Positions 1-6,060 of a stretch of DNA of 6,060 bases are shown piece after piece. Under the pieces are notes generated by a model. It did no database searches and had not been told where the DNA came from. It saw nothing but the letters and a program-made list of their open reading frames with translations. Both the position numbers and the translations under genes were made by a program. The stretch's first letter is position 1; the number at the start of each line of letters is the position of its first letter. Source of the stretch: Anaeromyxobacter sp. (GTDB taxonomy: Bacteria > Myxococcota > Myxococcia > Myxococcales > Anaeromyxobacteraceae); assembly GCA_020028115.1 (NCBI GenBank), contig JAHWYA010000123.1:1-6060 (forward strand), in the 5' to 3' direction.

Positions 1-900
1 GTCTCGCTCGGAGCGATCCGCGGGGCGCTCCTCCTCGGCACGCGCGGCGCCGCGCTCGACGACGGCGCGCTCCTCCTCCTCCGCGCGGCGGCCGATCGCG
101 CCGCGCTCCTCGTCGAGCGCGAGCGGCTCGTGCGCGAGGCGCGCGAGGCGGAGCACCGTTCACGCATCGTGGAGGAGGAGGCGGAGCGCCGGCGGCACGC
201 CGTCGACGCGATCCTCGGGATCGTCGGGCACGACCTGAGGAACCCGCTCGGCGCCGTCCACATGTCGGCGGCCCTCCTGCAGAAGCGCGGCGGGCTCGAG
301 GGGTGGCAGGCGCGCACGGTCGAGCGGATGCGCTCCTCGGCCGGCCGGATGGGCCGGATCATCGCCGACCTCCTCAGCTACACGCGCACGCGGCTCGGGA
401 ACGGGATCCCGATCCACCGCACCGGCGCGGACCTCCGGACCGTGGTCACGCGGGTGGTCGACGAGCTCCGCGCCGGGAACCCCGATCGCGAGATCGTAGT
501 GGACGCGCGCGGCGAGGACCTCACCGGTGCGTGGGATCCGGACCGGCTCGAGCAGGTCGCCTCGAACCTCGTGTCGAACGCGGTCGATCACGGAGACCCG
601 GGCACGCCGGTGCGGGTGGAGCTCTCGGCGGACGCGGAGATCGCGACGCTCGCGGTGCGGAACTCCGGGCCCGGGGTGCCGCCCGAGGTCCTCGCCCACC
701 TCTTCGAGCCGTTCTCGCGCCCTCCCGACGAGAAGAGCCGGAAGGCGTCGGGGCTCGGGCTCGGGCTCTACATCTGCCGCGAGATCGTCCGCGGGCACGG
801 CGGCGAGATCGCGGCCGAGGCGACGCCCGGCGAGATGGTCGTGACGGTGCGGCTACCGCGCGGTGTGCCAGAGCTCGGCGAGGTCCGGCGGGAGCCTTGA
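1..900 (+). CDS. Sensor histidine kinase, GAF-HisKA-HATPase (5' partial)
   Basis: The frame is open from base 1 to a TGA at 898-900, giving 299 in-window residues; the N terminus is missing. Residues about 1-43 read like the end of a GAF domain (a Gly-Ala-Leu-Leu-Leu-Gly strand, then the helix ending in LLVERERL). A charged helical linker follows, then a HisKA H-box GHDLRNPL with the phospho-accepting His at about residue 77. The HATPase_c domain shows an N-box (NLVSNAVDHG, Asn at about 189 and 193), a G1 box NSGPG (about 221-225) leading into LFEPF, and a G2 box GLGLGL (about 251-256). The first G1 residue is Asn rather than the usual Asp. No membrane segment is seen in this part, so it probably acts in the cytosol, autophosphorylating His and passing phosphate to a response regulator. 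No partner regulator is in the window, and the signal is unknown. The GTG at 130 is an internal Val, because GAF-like sequence continues upstream. Confidence 0.92.
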   Translation, partial: VSLGAIRGALLLGTRGAALDDGALLLLRAAADRAALLVERERLVREAREAEHRSRIVEEEAERRRHAVDAILGIVGHDLRNPLGAVHMSAALLQKRGGLEGWQARTVERMRSSAGRMGRIIADLLSYTRTRLGNGIPIHRTGADLRTVVTRVVDELRAGNPDREIVVDARGEDLTGAWDPDRLEQVASNLVSNAVDHGDPGTPVRVELSADAEIATLAVRNSGPGVPPEVLAHLFEPFSRPPDEKSRKASGLGLGLYICREIVRGHGGEIAAEATPGEMVVTVRLPRGVPELGEVRREP

Positions 901-1377
901 GGCGATCGCCTCGGCGTGCTCGCGCGGCAGGGTCGCGCGCGCGGCTGCGAAGACCGCGCGCACGTAGGTCACCGCGCGGGCCGGCGGCTGCTGGATGAGG
1001 CGGGCGACCTCGAGCAGGTAGTCGCCCGCGCCCCTCGGCGCGCGCACGCGGGCGCCGGTCGCGACGTCGCGCTGCGCGAGCTCCCGCGCGAGCGCGAGCG
1101 GGAGGTGGGCGACGAGCGCGCCGAGCGGAGCGCCGTCGAGCGCCGGGCAGAGCGGCGCGAGGACGCCGAGCACGATCTTGTGCAGGTCCACCTCCGACCC
1201 GAGCCGCGCCTCCACCCGGGCGAGGAGGTCCCGGTCGCGCGGGACCTCCACCCAGTCGCTCCGCCCATCGAGCTCGGCGGGCCCCACGATCCCCGGGAGC
1301 GGAGGACCGACGCCGCCGCGCACGCGATATCCGTCGTCCATGCGCGCAAACATTGGGATCTCGCGGCGCAGGGGCAC
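853..1377 (-). CDS. DUF2267-like protein
   Basis: This 174-residue protein appears to be two related all-helical halves. The first is about residues 50-104 (LLARVEARLG, a VLAPLCPAL helix, then HLPLALARELAQ). The second is about 119-170 (YLLEVARLI, an RAVFAAARATL helix, then RLPPDLAELW). The recurring pattern of helix, 'AVL..L' helix and 'LP..L..LW' ending is typical of DUF2267, a family of unknown biochemical role. About 45 N-terminal residues rich in Gly and Pro match nothing I recognise. The start is uncertain: GTG at 1377 has a GGAG only 3 nt upstream (1381-1384), while ATG at 1353 or 1341 would give a shorter protein with weaker ribosome-binding sites. There is no signal peptide or membrane segment. 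The gene is convergent with the histidine kinase, overlapping it by 48 nt, and divergent from the Rrf2 regulator. Dense GC makes shadow frames common here, but the family-like repeat pattern supports this one. Confidence 0.7.
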   Translation of the reverse strand: MPLRREIPMFARMDDGYRVRGGVGPPLPGIVGPAELDGRSDWVEVPRDRDLLARVEARLGSEVDLHKIVLGVLAPLCPALDGAPLGALVAHLPLALARELAQRDVATGARVRAPRGAGDYLLEVARLIQQPPARAVTYVRAVFAAARATLPREHAEAIASRLPPDLAELWHTAR

Positions 1378-1445
1378 TCACTCCGGCGGGCCCGACGCGG
1401 GGACGGCGAATTGACGGAGGATCGCGCCGGCGTTAAGCACCGGGT
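1378..1445. promoter_or_regulatory. Divergent spacer between DUF2267-like gene and Rrf2 regulator
   Basis: This 68-nt spacer must hold the start signals for both flanking genes. On the plus strand TTGACG (1411-1416) matches five of six bases of the sigma70 -35 box. The best -10 at 17-nt spacing (TAAGCA, 1434-1439) is poor. If used, transcription would start almost at the GTG at 1446, so the mRNA would be nearly leaderless. GGAGG at 1416-1420 is too far from that GTG to act as its ribosome-binding site. A 17-bp imperfect palindrome at 1427-1443 (CCGG arms around TTAAG; six of eight pairs match) abuts the start and could be an operator. All of this is inference from short motifs. Confidence 0.35.
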
Positions 1446-1886
1446 GTGGGCTCGGGAAGATTCGCGATGGCGGCGCATGCGCTCGCCGTGCTCGCGCAGT
1501 CGCGCGAGGGCTACCCGTCCGCGTACGTCGCCTCGAGCGTGAACACCCACGCGGTGTTCCTGCGCCGGATCCTCGGCGACCTCGTGGCCGCCCGCCTCGT
1601 CGACGCGCGCGAGGGGCGCACCGGCGGGTACCGGCTCGCCCGGCCTGCCGACCGGATCACGCTCGCCGACGTCTACCGCGCGGTGGAGCCTGGCGGGCCG
1701 CTCGCCGAGAGCCCCGCGGAGCCGAACGTGCGCTGCCCGATCGGCGCCGGCATGCGCCGCGCGTTCGCCGCGACGGCGGAGGCGGCCGAGGGCGGGATGC
1801 TCGACGCCCTCGCGCAGCAGACCGTCGCCGATCTCTCCCGGCGCGCGCTCCGGATGGGGCGCCGCCCGCGCGGCCGCGCGTCGTAG
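1446..1886 (+). CDS. Rrf2-family transcriptional regulator (YwnA-like)
   Basis: This is a 146-residue Rrf2 winged-helix DNA-binding protein. Helix 1 is RFAMAAHALAVLA (about 5-17). The recognition region SVNTHAVFLRRILGDL (about 31-46) is close to the SVNT..V.RRIL pattern of YwnA-type members. The wing contains EGRTGGYRLARP (about 56-67), followed by ITLADVYRAVE (about 71-81). Only one cysteine (Cys97) follows, so the three-Cys iron-sulfur ligand set of IscR and NsrR is absent; regulation by a 2Fe-2S cluster is unlikely, though a single-thiol sensor is possible. The GTG at 1446 is chosen because an in-frame TAA lies at 1434-1436 and the next start (ATG at 1467) would cut into helix 1. No good ribosome-binding site precedes it. 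Divergent placement suggests it controls itself and the DUF2267-like gene; control of the downstream carboxylase operon is possible. About 20 basic, low-complexity residues end the protein. Confidence 0.9.
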   Translation: MGSGRFAMAAHALAVLAQSREGYPSAYVASSVNTHAVFLRRILGDLVAARLVDAREGRTGGYRLARPADRITLADVYRAVEPGGPLAESPAEPNVRCPIGAGMRRAFAATAEAAEGGMLDALAQQTVADLSRRALRMGRRPRGRAS

Positions 1887-1989
1887 CGACCGTCTTCCCC
1901 CGAGCTCGCGGTTTCGCCGTCCCTGCGCCGATCCGCGCATGGACGCCGCGGCGCGTCGTATTGCGGTCGCGCTTTCGGGGCGGCGGCGC

Positions 1990-2018
1990 TTGCCCACACG
2001 ACCGGAACTTGTCAAAAT
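1990..2018 (+). promoter_or_regulatory. Candidate sigma70-type promoter for carboxylase operon
   Basis: TTGCCC (1990-1995, four of six bases to the -35 consensus) and CAAAAT (2013-2018, four of six to the -10) are separated by exactly 17 nt. Transcription would begin near 2025, giving a leader of about 45 nt before the ATG at 2070. The site lies on the edge of the only AT-rich patch in the gap. The match is modest and the organism's sigma preferences are unknown. Confidence 0.35.
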
Positions 2019-2057
2019 CTGGCGCTTTTTTTCGACCACGGACGTTCACTTCCCGAC

Positions 2058-2063
2058 GAGGAG
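2058..2063 (+). promoter_or_regulatory. Ribosome-binding site of the carboxyltransferase gene
   Basis: GAGGAG lies 6 nt before the ATG at 2070. This fixes the start; the next in-frame ATG is more than 100 nt downstream and would remove conserved N-terminal sequence. Confidence 0.8.
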
Positions 2064-2069
2064 CGAGCC

Positions 2070-3794
2070 ATGTCCACGAAAGCGCTGAAGCCCATCCTGA
2101 CGAACCCGCTCGATCCGCCCGAGAAGGTCGAGTTCAACATCCCCGGCGAGATCGCGAGGACGACCGGCGGCTACGAGGACGCGATGAAGGAGGGGTACGA
2201 CCTCATCCAGCGCCCCATCCGCTCCGTCCCGATCGAGCAGATCGAGAAGCAGCACGCCAAGAACCGCATGACCGTCTGGGAGCGGATCCGGGTCCTCACG
2301 GACAAGGAGCCGACGGTCCTCTTCTCGAACTGGGGCAAGAACCTCGACGGCGCCTCGATCGTCACCGCCGTGCTGAACATCAACGGCCGCGACGTCGCCT
2401 GCTACGGCCACGACTTCACCGTGCGCGCCGGCTCGATGGACGCGACGAACGGGTCGAAGCTCGCCCGGCTCTTCCGCCTCGCCGGCGAGAAGGGGATCCC
2501 CCTCATCGGCATGAACGACTCCGCGGGCGCCTTCGTGCCCGCCGGCGTCGGCGGCCTCGACGGCTACGCCGAGGCGTTCACCGCGCTGCGCAAGATCAGC
2601 GGCGTCGTGCCGTCGATCATGTGCATGTTCGGCTTCAACGCCGGCGGCGGCTCGTACCTGCCGCGCCAGGGCAGCTTCGTCATCCAGCCGAACGACACCT
2701 TCTTCGGCCTCACCGGCCCGGGCGTCGTGAAGTCGGTGCTCGGCGAGGACATCTCCCCCGAGGACCTCGGCGGGCCGAAGGTCCACGGCGCCTCCGGCGT
2801 CGCGGACCTCACCGTCGCGGACGAGCTCGCCGCGCTCCGCCAGGCGGTGCGCCTGCTCGCCTACCTCCCGGACAACAACTCCGTCTCGCCGCCCTTCGAG
2901 CAGACGAGCGACCCGATCGACCGGAAGACCTGGGAGATCAACACGCTCCTCAAGAAGGCCTTCAACTCGCCGACCGGGTTCAACACGCCGTTCGACGTGT
3001 CGATCGTGATCCAGCAGGTCTGCGACTACGGCGACTACTTCGAGGTCCAGCCGGAGCGCGCGAAGGAGGCGGTGACCGCCTTCGGCCGCATCGGCGGGCA
3101 CGTCGTCGGGTTCGTGGCGAACAACAGCAACGTCGCCTCCGGCCAGATCGACTGCGACTCCGCGACGAAGATCGCGAGGTTCGTCCGCTTCTGCAACATC
3201 TACAACATCCCGATCATCTTCATGGAGGACACGACCGGCTTCCTCCCGGGCCGGGAGCAGGAGTCCCGCGGCATCGTGCACGCGGGCCGCTCGATGCTCG
3301 ACGCGATCGTCGACGTCCGCACGCCGCGCATCCTCCTCATCCTCCGGAACGCCTTCGGCGGCGCGTACGCCTCGTACAACAACTACCCGACCGGCGCCGA
3401 CCTCGTCCTCGCGCTGCCGACCACGCGCCTCGCCGTGATGGGGCCCGCAGGCAAGGAGTTCGTCTACAAGGACGAGCTCCGGAAGATCCGCGCCCAGTCG
3501 GCGGAGCTGGTGAAGAAGGGCGCCGCCGCCCGCGCCGCCGCCGGCACGGAGGCGGGCGCGGCGAAGAAGGACGCCGAGAAGGAGGCGGCCGAGTGGCTCA
3601 AGGCCGAGGAGGCCGCGCTCAACCGCCGCTACGAGAAGGAGCTCATGAACCCGAAGGAGGGGCTCGCCCTCGGGTCGATCTCCTCGCTCGTGATGCCGAC
3701 CGACCTGCGCAAGGTGCTCGGCGAGAGCATCCAGTTCTTCCTCCGCCACTACAAGCCGTCCCCGATGACCGGCCCGCAGCGCGAGTTCCACTAG
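2070..3794 (+). CDS. Acyl-CoA carboxylase carboxyltransferase subunit (PccB/GcdA-like)
   Basis: This 574-residue protein has tandem crotonase-fold carboxyltransferase domains and would transfer CO2 from carboxybiotin to an acyl-CoA in the cytosol. The N-terminal half shows [11 protein letters not shown] (about 113-123), NDSAGAF (149-155), the oxyanion Gly run in NAGGGSYLP (190-198), TGPGVVKSV (215-223) and [14 protein letters not shown] (233-246). The C-terminal half shows [14 protein letters not shown] (339-352), [14 protein letters not shown] (369-382), TGFLPG (389-394), RNAFGGAY (426-433) and [10 protein letters not shown] (455-464). It is longer than typical PccB proteins (roughly 510-540 residues) because of an Ala/Lys/Glu-rich helical segment at about 472-525. 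Overall length and that segment recall the alpha subunit of glutaconyl-CoA decarboxylase, but the adjoining ATP-grasp gene favours a carboxylase. Acyl-CoA specificity is not determined: Ala434 follows GGAY, where propionyl-CoA carboxylases usually have Asp. Family confidence is high; substrate is unknown. Confidence 0.93.
   Translation: MSTKALKPILTNPLDPPEKVEFNIPGEIARTTGGYEDAMKEGYDLIQRPIRSVPIEQIEKQHAKNRMTVWERIRVLTDKEPTVLFSNWGKNLDGASIVTAVLNINGRDVACYGHDFTVRAGSMDATNGSKLARLFRLAGEKGIPLIGMNDSAGAFVPAGVGGLDGYAEAFTALRKISGVVPSIMCMFGFNAGGGSYLPRQGSFVIQPNDTFFGLTGPGVVKSVLGEDISPEDLGGPKVHGASGVADLTVADELAALRQAVRLLAYLPDNNSVSPPFEQTSDPIDRKTWEINTLLKKAFNSPTGFNTPFDVSIVIQQVCDYGDYFEVQPERAKEAVTAFGRIGGHVVGFVANNSNVASGQIDCDSATKIARFVRFCNIYNIPIIFMEDTTGFLPGREQESRGIVHAGRSMLDAIVDVRTPRILLILRNAFGGAYASYNNYPTGADLVLALPTTRLAVMGPAGKEFVYKDELRKIRAQSAELVKKGAAARAAAGTEAGAAKKDAEKEAAEWLKAEEAALNRRYEKELMNPKEGLALGSISSLVMPTDLRKVLGESIQFFLRHYKPSPMTGPQREFH
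3542..3632 (+). other. Ala/Lys/Glu-rich low-complexity insertion inside carboxyltransferase
   Basis: Residues about 492-521 of the carboxyltransferase are dominated by Ala, Lys and Glu with no Pro, consistent with a long solvent-exposed helix or coiled coil. Together with flanking residues 472-491 it replaces a much shorter linker in typical PccB proteins. It could mediate contacts with the enlarged partner subunit; this is an inference from composition. Confidence 0.55.
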
Positions 3795-3827
3795 CCCGGC
3801 GCGTTCCCCACCACGACTCTCGAGACT

Positions 3828-3831
3828 GGAG
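3828..3831 (+). promoter_or_regulatory. Ribosome-binding site of the biotin-carboxylase-like gene
   Basis: GGAG lies 8 nt before the ATG at 3840. A second in-frame ATG at 3852 would be 20 nt away, so the first is preferred. The gap to the upstream stop is only 45 nt, with no terminator seen, so the two genes are probably co-transcribed. Confidence 0.75.
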
Positions 3832-3839
3832 ACACACCG

Positions 3840-6060
3840 ATGGCCAACACCATGGACTGGTACAAGGACAACCCGCTCACGCACCGGGATCGCCGCCTCG
3901 GCAAGTCGGCGTCCGCGTGGGTCCGCTCCTTCGCCTGCGAGGACCTGAAGCCGCTCGTCGTCTGCCGCGGCCCGATCCGCAAGGAGGCGATGGACGTGTT
4001 CGACGAGATGGGGATCGGCCACTACGGCATCCTCCTCTCCGAGAAGGACTCCATCGTCTTCGCGAACGCCCTCGCGCCGGAGCTCCGCCAGCTCACCGAC
4101 ACGGGCCGCGTCCACCGCGTGCCCGACTACACCGGCGCGTCGAAGGAGGAGCGCGTCGAGCGGATGAACCAGATCGTCCAGATCGCGAAGGACAACGGGT
4201 ACGACTCCGTCTTCGCGGGCTACGGCTTCATGGCCGAGGACGAGGAGTTCGTCGCCACGATCGAGCGCGCCGGCCTGAAGTTCATCGGCCCGAACTCGAT
4301 CACCCAGGCCCGCGCGGGCAAGAAGGACGAGGCGAAGCGGACCGCGGTCGAGGTCGGCGTCTCGACCACGCCGGGCGTGAACAACGTCACGGCCCGCACC
4401 CTCGTCGCGAAGCACAAGACGCGCGACGCGCTCCTCGCGCTCGCGAAGGCGAACGGCCTCGCGCTCGGCGAGAAGGTGCTCGCGAACGCGAAGCTCGCGC
4501 TCGAGGACCTCGCCGACCACGTCCTCATGGCGTCGTACGCGAAGGGGCTCGACCTCTACTCGATCGAGGAGATGGGCGAGCAGGTCCGCAAGGAGGTCGC
4601 GGACATGTTCAAGAAGTTCCCGCAGAGCCGGGTGCGCCTCAAGGCGATCGGCGGCGGCGGCGGCAAGGGCCAGCGCATCCTCGGCGGCTCGCTGCTCGCC
4701 GTGAAGAACCCGACCGCCGCGCAGATCGCGGAGGCCGCCGCCGAGGCGCCCGCCCTCACCCGCGAGGTGCTGAACGAGGTGAAGGCCACCGGCGTCGGCG
4801 ACAACAAGAACGTCCTCATCGAGCTCAACATCGAGCAGACCCGCCACAACGAGATCCAGCTCCTCGGCAACGGGAAGTGGTGCATCTCGCTCGGCGGCCG
4901 CGACTGCTCGCTGCAGATGCACGAGCAGAAGCTCCTCGAGATCTCGGTGACGCAGGAGGGGCTCGCCGCCGCGATCGCCAAGGCCGAGAAGGCCGGGAAG
5001 AAGGACGAGGCCGTCGCCCTCAAGACGGACCTCGAGATCCTGAAGCGGATGGAGGACGACGCGGCGCGGTTCGGCGCGGCCGTCGGCCTCGACTCCGCGT
5101 CCACGTTCGAGTGCATCGTCGACCGGGACCGGTACTACTTCATGGAGGTGAACACCCGGATCCAGGTGGAGCACCGGGTGACGGAGCTCTGCTACGGGCT
5201 CCGCTTCGCGAACCCGCAGGACCCGAACGACTTCTTCGTCGTCGAGTCGCTCGTCGAGGCGATGGCGCTCCTCGCCCGCCACAAGGACCGGCTGCCGAAG
5301 CCGACCCGGATGCCGCGCTTCGGCGCCGCCGCCGAGGCGCGCCTCAACGCGACGGACTCGTCGCTCTCGCCGCACGCGGGCGGCCTCATCCGCTACTGGT
5401 CGAAGCCGATCGAGGGCGAGATCCGGGACGACCAGGGCATCAGCCTCCCGAACCCCGACACCGGCATGTTCATGCGGTACCTGGTGGCGGGCGCCTACGA
5501 CTCGAACATCGCCCTCCTCCTCACGAAGGGCGAGGACCGGCTCGACAGCTACATCCACCTGTCGAAGGTCCTCGGCCGCACGAGCCTGCGCGGCGTGAAC
5601 CTCGCGACGAACCTCCAGTTCCACTACGGGCTCGTCAACTGGTTCATCGGCCAGAACGTCATGGCCAAGCCGACCACCCGGTTCGTCGTGCCGTACCTGA
5701 CGCTCGTCGGGCAGCTCAAGGACGAGGGCAACAAGCTCGACACCGCCTTCGCCTTCCAGGAGATGAAGAAGCACTACGCAGCGCAGATGGCGGCGGAGGC
5801 GCCGAGCGACCCGACGGCGGTGAAGGCGATGTCCGACGTCATCGACCGGAAGTTCACGCTCCTCACCCGGGCGATGGACCGGCTCCTCGACGACCCGCAC
5901 CTCCTCGCGGGCTGGCTGAGCCTCAACCGGCGGAACTACCGGATCGAGAACGGCAAGGTCATCTGGATCCGCAACCCGCTCGGCGTGCTCAACGACACGT
6001 ACGAGTACCTGAACATGGGCTGGAGCTCGACGGCGCCGGCGGCCGAGGTCATCTGGCAGC
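3840..6060 (+). CDS. Large biotin-carboxylase-like ATP-grasp subunit (3' partial)
   Basis: The frame is open for 740 codons from ATG to the window edge. It would carboxylate biotin using ATP and bicarbonate for the adjacent carboxyltransferase. The N-terminal biotin-carboxylase domain (about 36-160) carries LVVCRGPIRKEA, AGYGFMAED (126-134) and KFIGPNS (147-153). The ATP-grasp core has Lys162, then Lys268 followed by a five-Gly loop and KGQRI, GlyArgAspCysSer (353-357), Lys364, Glu424 and EVNTRIQVEH (436-445) with metal/catalytic Glu436, Asn438, Arg440 and Glu444. EARLNATD (499-506), Arg529 and GAYDSNIALL (551-560) match the C-terminal BC domain, which ends near 616. Compared with bacterial AccC (about 450 residues), it has extra segments near 183-260, 285-325, 371-402 and 450-520, and Glu362 replaces the usual active-site His. 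Residues 617-740 form an extension I do not recognise. No BCCP biotin-Lys motif is visible in the window. Confidence 0.88.
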   Translation, partial: MANTMDWYKDNPLTHRDRRLGKSASAWVRSFACEDLKPLVVCRGPIRKEAMDVFDEMGIGHYGILLSEKDSIVFANALAPELRQLTDTGRVHRVPDYTGASKEERVERMNQIVQIAKDNGYDSVFAGYGFMAEDEEFVATIERAGLKFIGPNSITQARAGKKDEAKRTAVEVGVSTTPGVNNVTARTLVAKHKTRDALLALAKANGLALGEKVLANAKLALEDLADHVLMASYAKGLDLYSIEEMGEQVRKEVADMFKKFPQSRVRLKAIGGGGGKGQRILGGSLLAVKNPTAAQIAEAAAEAPALTREVLNEVKATGVGDNKNVLIELNIEQTRHNEIQLLGNGKWCISLGGRDCSLQMHEQKLLEISVTQEGLAAAIAKAEKAGKKDEAVALKTDLEILKRMEDDAARFGAAVGLDSASTFECIVDRDRYYFMEVNTRIQVEHRVTELCYGLRFANPQDPNDFFVVESLVEAMALLARHKDRLPKPTRMPRFGAAAEARLNATDSSLSPHAGGLIRYWSKPIEGEIRDDQGISLPNPDTGMFMRYLVAGAYDSNIALLLTKGEDRLDSYIHLSKVLGRTSLRGVNLATNLQFHYGLVNWFIGQNVMAKPTTRFVVPYLTLVGQLKDEGNKLDTAFAFQEMKKHYAAQMAAEAPSDPTAVKAMSDVIDRKFTLLTRAMDRLLDDPHLLAGWLSLNRRNYRIENGKVIWIRNPLGVLNDTYEYLNMGWSSTAPAAEVIWQ

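Larger units (their letters stand above)
1887..2069 (+). promoter_or_regulatory. Intergenic leader upstream of the carboxylase operon
   Basis: This 183-nt gap has no convincing gene. Its first part (1887-1985) is GC-rich and includes a short perfect palindrome CGCCGCGGCG at 1944-1953 that lacks a following T-run, so it is not a clear terminator for the Rrf2 gene. The second part (about 2003-2035) is a conspicuous AT-rich island in an otherwise very GC-rich window, including AAAA at 2014-2017 and seven T at 2026-2032. That is where the operon promoter most likely lies. GGCGCTT occurs twice, at 1985-1991 and 2021-2027, on either side of the candidate promoter core. Confidence 0.5.

Noticed and set aside
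303..998. A 231-codon plus-strand frame overlapping the histidine kinase
   Set aside because: Arg/Ala/Gly-rich, no family pattern; the kinase frame carries the H, N, G1 and G2 boxes.
521..1381. A 286-codon minus-strand frame starting next to the DUF2267-like gene start
   Set aside because: Highly Arg/Ala/Pro-rich with no recognisable fold; the alternative frame shows the repeated DUF2267-like helical pattern.
1987..2015. Perfect TTGACA on the minus strand (2015 to 2010) as a promoter
   Set aside because: The -10 position at 17 nt spacing (CAAGCG) is poor and no minus-strand gene follows for it to serve.
2026..2032. T-run as an intrinsic terminator for the Rrf2 gene
   Set aside because: No GC-rich stem-loop immediately precedes it; the only nearby perfect palindrome (1944-1953) is too far upstream.
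2020..2034. Possible sigma54 promoter (TGGCGC followed by a T-run)
   Set aside because: The GG at 2021-2022 requires GC ten bases later, but 2033-2034 is CG, so the invariant -12 element is missing.
969..2039. A 356-codon minus-strand frame spanning the DUF2267-like gene, the spacer and the Rrf2 gene
   Set aside because: The product is Arg/Ala-rich without motifs and lies antisense to the clear Rrf2 winged helix and out of frame with the DUF2267-like gene.
2046..5900. A 1284-codon open frame on the minus strand covering both carboxylase genes
   Set aside because: Its translation is a low-complexity mix of Arg, Glu, Val, Leu, Asp and Ala with no domain. It is the expected antisense image of G/C-ending codons in two strongly conserved plus-strand genes.

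Overview
The window is very GC-rich, with nearly all third codon positions G or C. Its genes are ordinary bacterial families. Composition plus gene style (a GAF histidine kinase and a large acyl-CoA-carboxylase-type pair) suggest a Myxococcota-like genome, for example near Anaeromyxobacter. That is an inference; nothing in the window identifies the species.

Layout. Positions 1-900 (+) hold the C-terminal part of a soluble GAF/HisKA/HATPase sensor histidine kinase whose 5' end lies outside the window. Positions 853-1377 (-) encode a 174-residue DUF2267-like protein that is convergent with the kinase and overlaps its 3' end by 48 nt. A 68-nt divergent spacer (1378-1445) separates it from a YwnA-like Rrf2 regulator (1446-1886, +, GTG start). 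A 183-nt leader (1887-2069) with a plausible sigma70-type promoter precedes a two-gene operon: a 574-residue carboxyltransferase (2070-3794) and, 45 nt downstream, a very large biotin-carboxylase-like ATP-grasp protein (3840 to beyond the window end, at least 740 residues).

How they work together. The last two genes look like the two catalytic halves of a biotin-dependent acyl-CoA carboxylase. The ATP-grasp subunit would carboxylate biotin from bicarbonate and ATP, and the carboxyltransferase would pass the carboxyl group to an acyl-CoA. No biotin carrier (BCCP) domain is visible, so it must lie downstream or elsewhere. Both subunits are divergent. The biotin carboxylase has several large insertions, a long C-terminal extension, and a Glu where the usual active-site His stands. 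The carboxyltransferase has an Ala/Lys/Glu-rich helical insertion near its C terminus and altered residues in a normally conserved loop. This divergent carboxylase pair is the most interesting part of the window. The Rrf2/DUF2267 divergent pair is a second, smaller regulatory unit. No RNA genes, CRISPR arrays, IS elements or attachment sites were seen.
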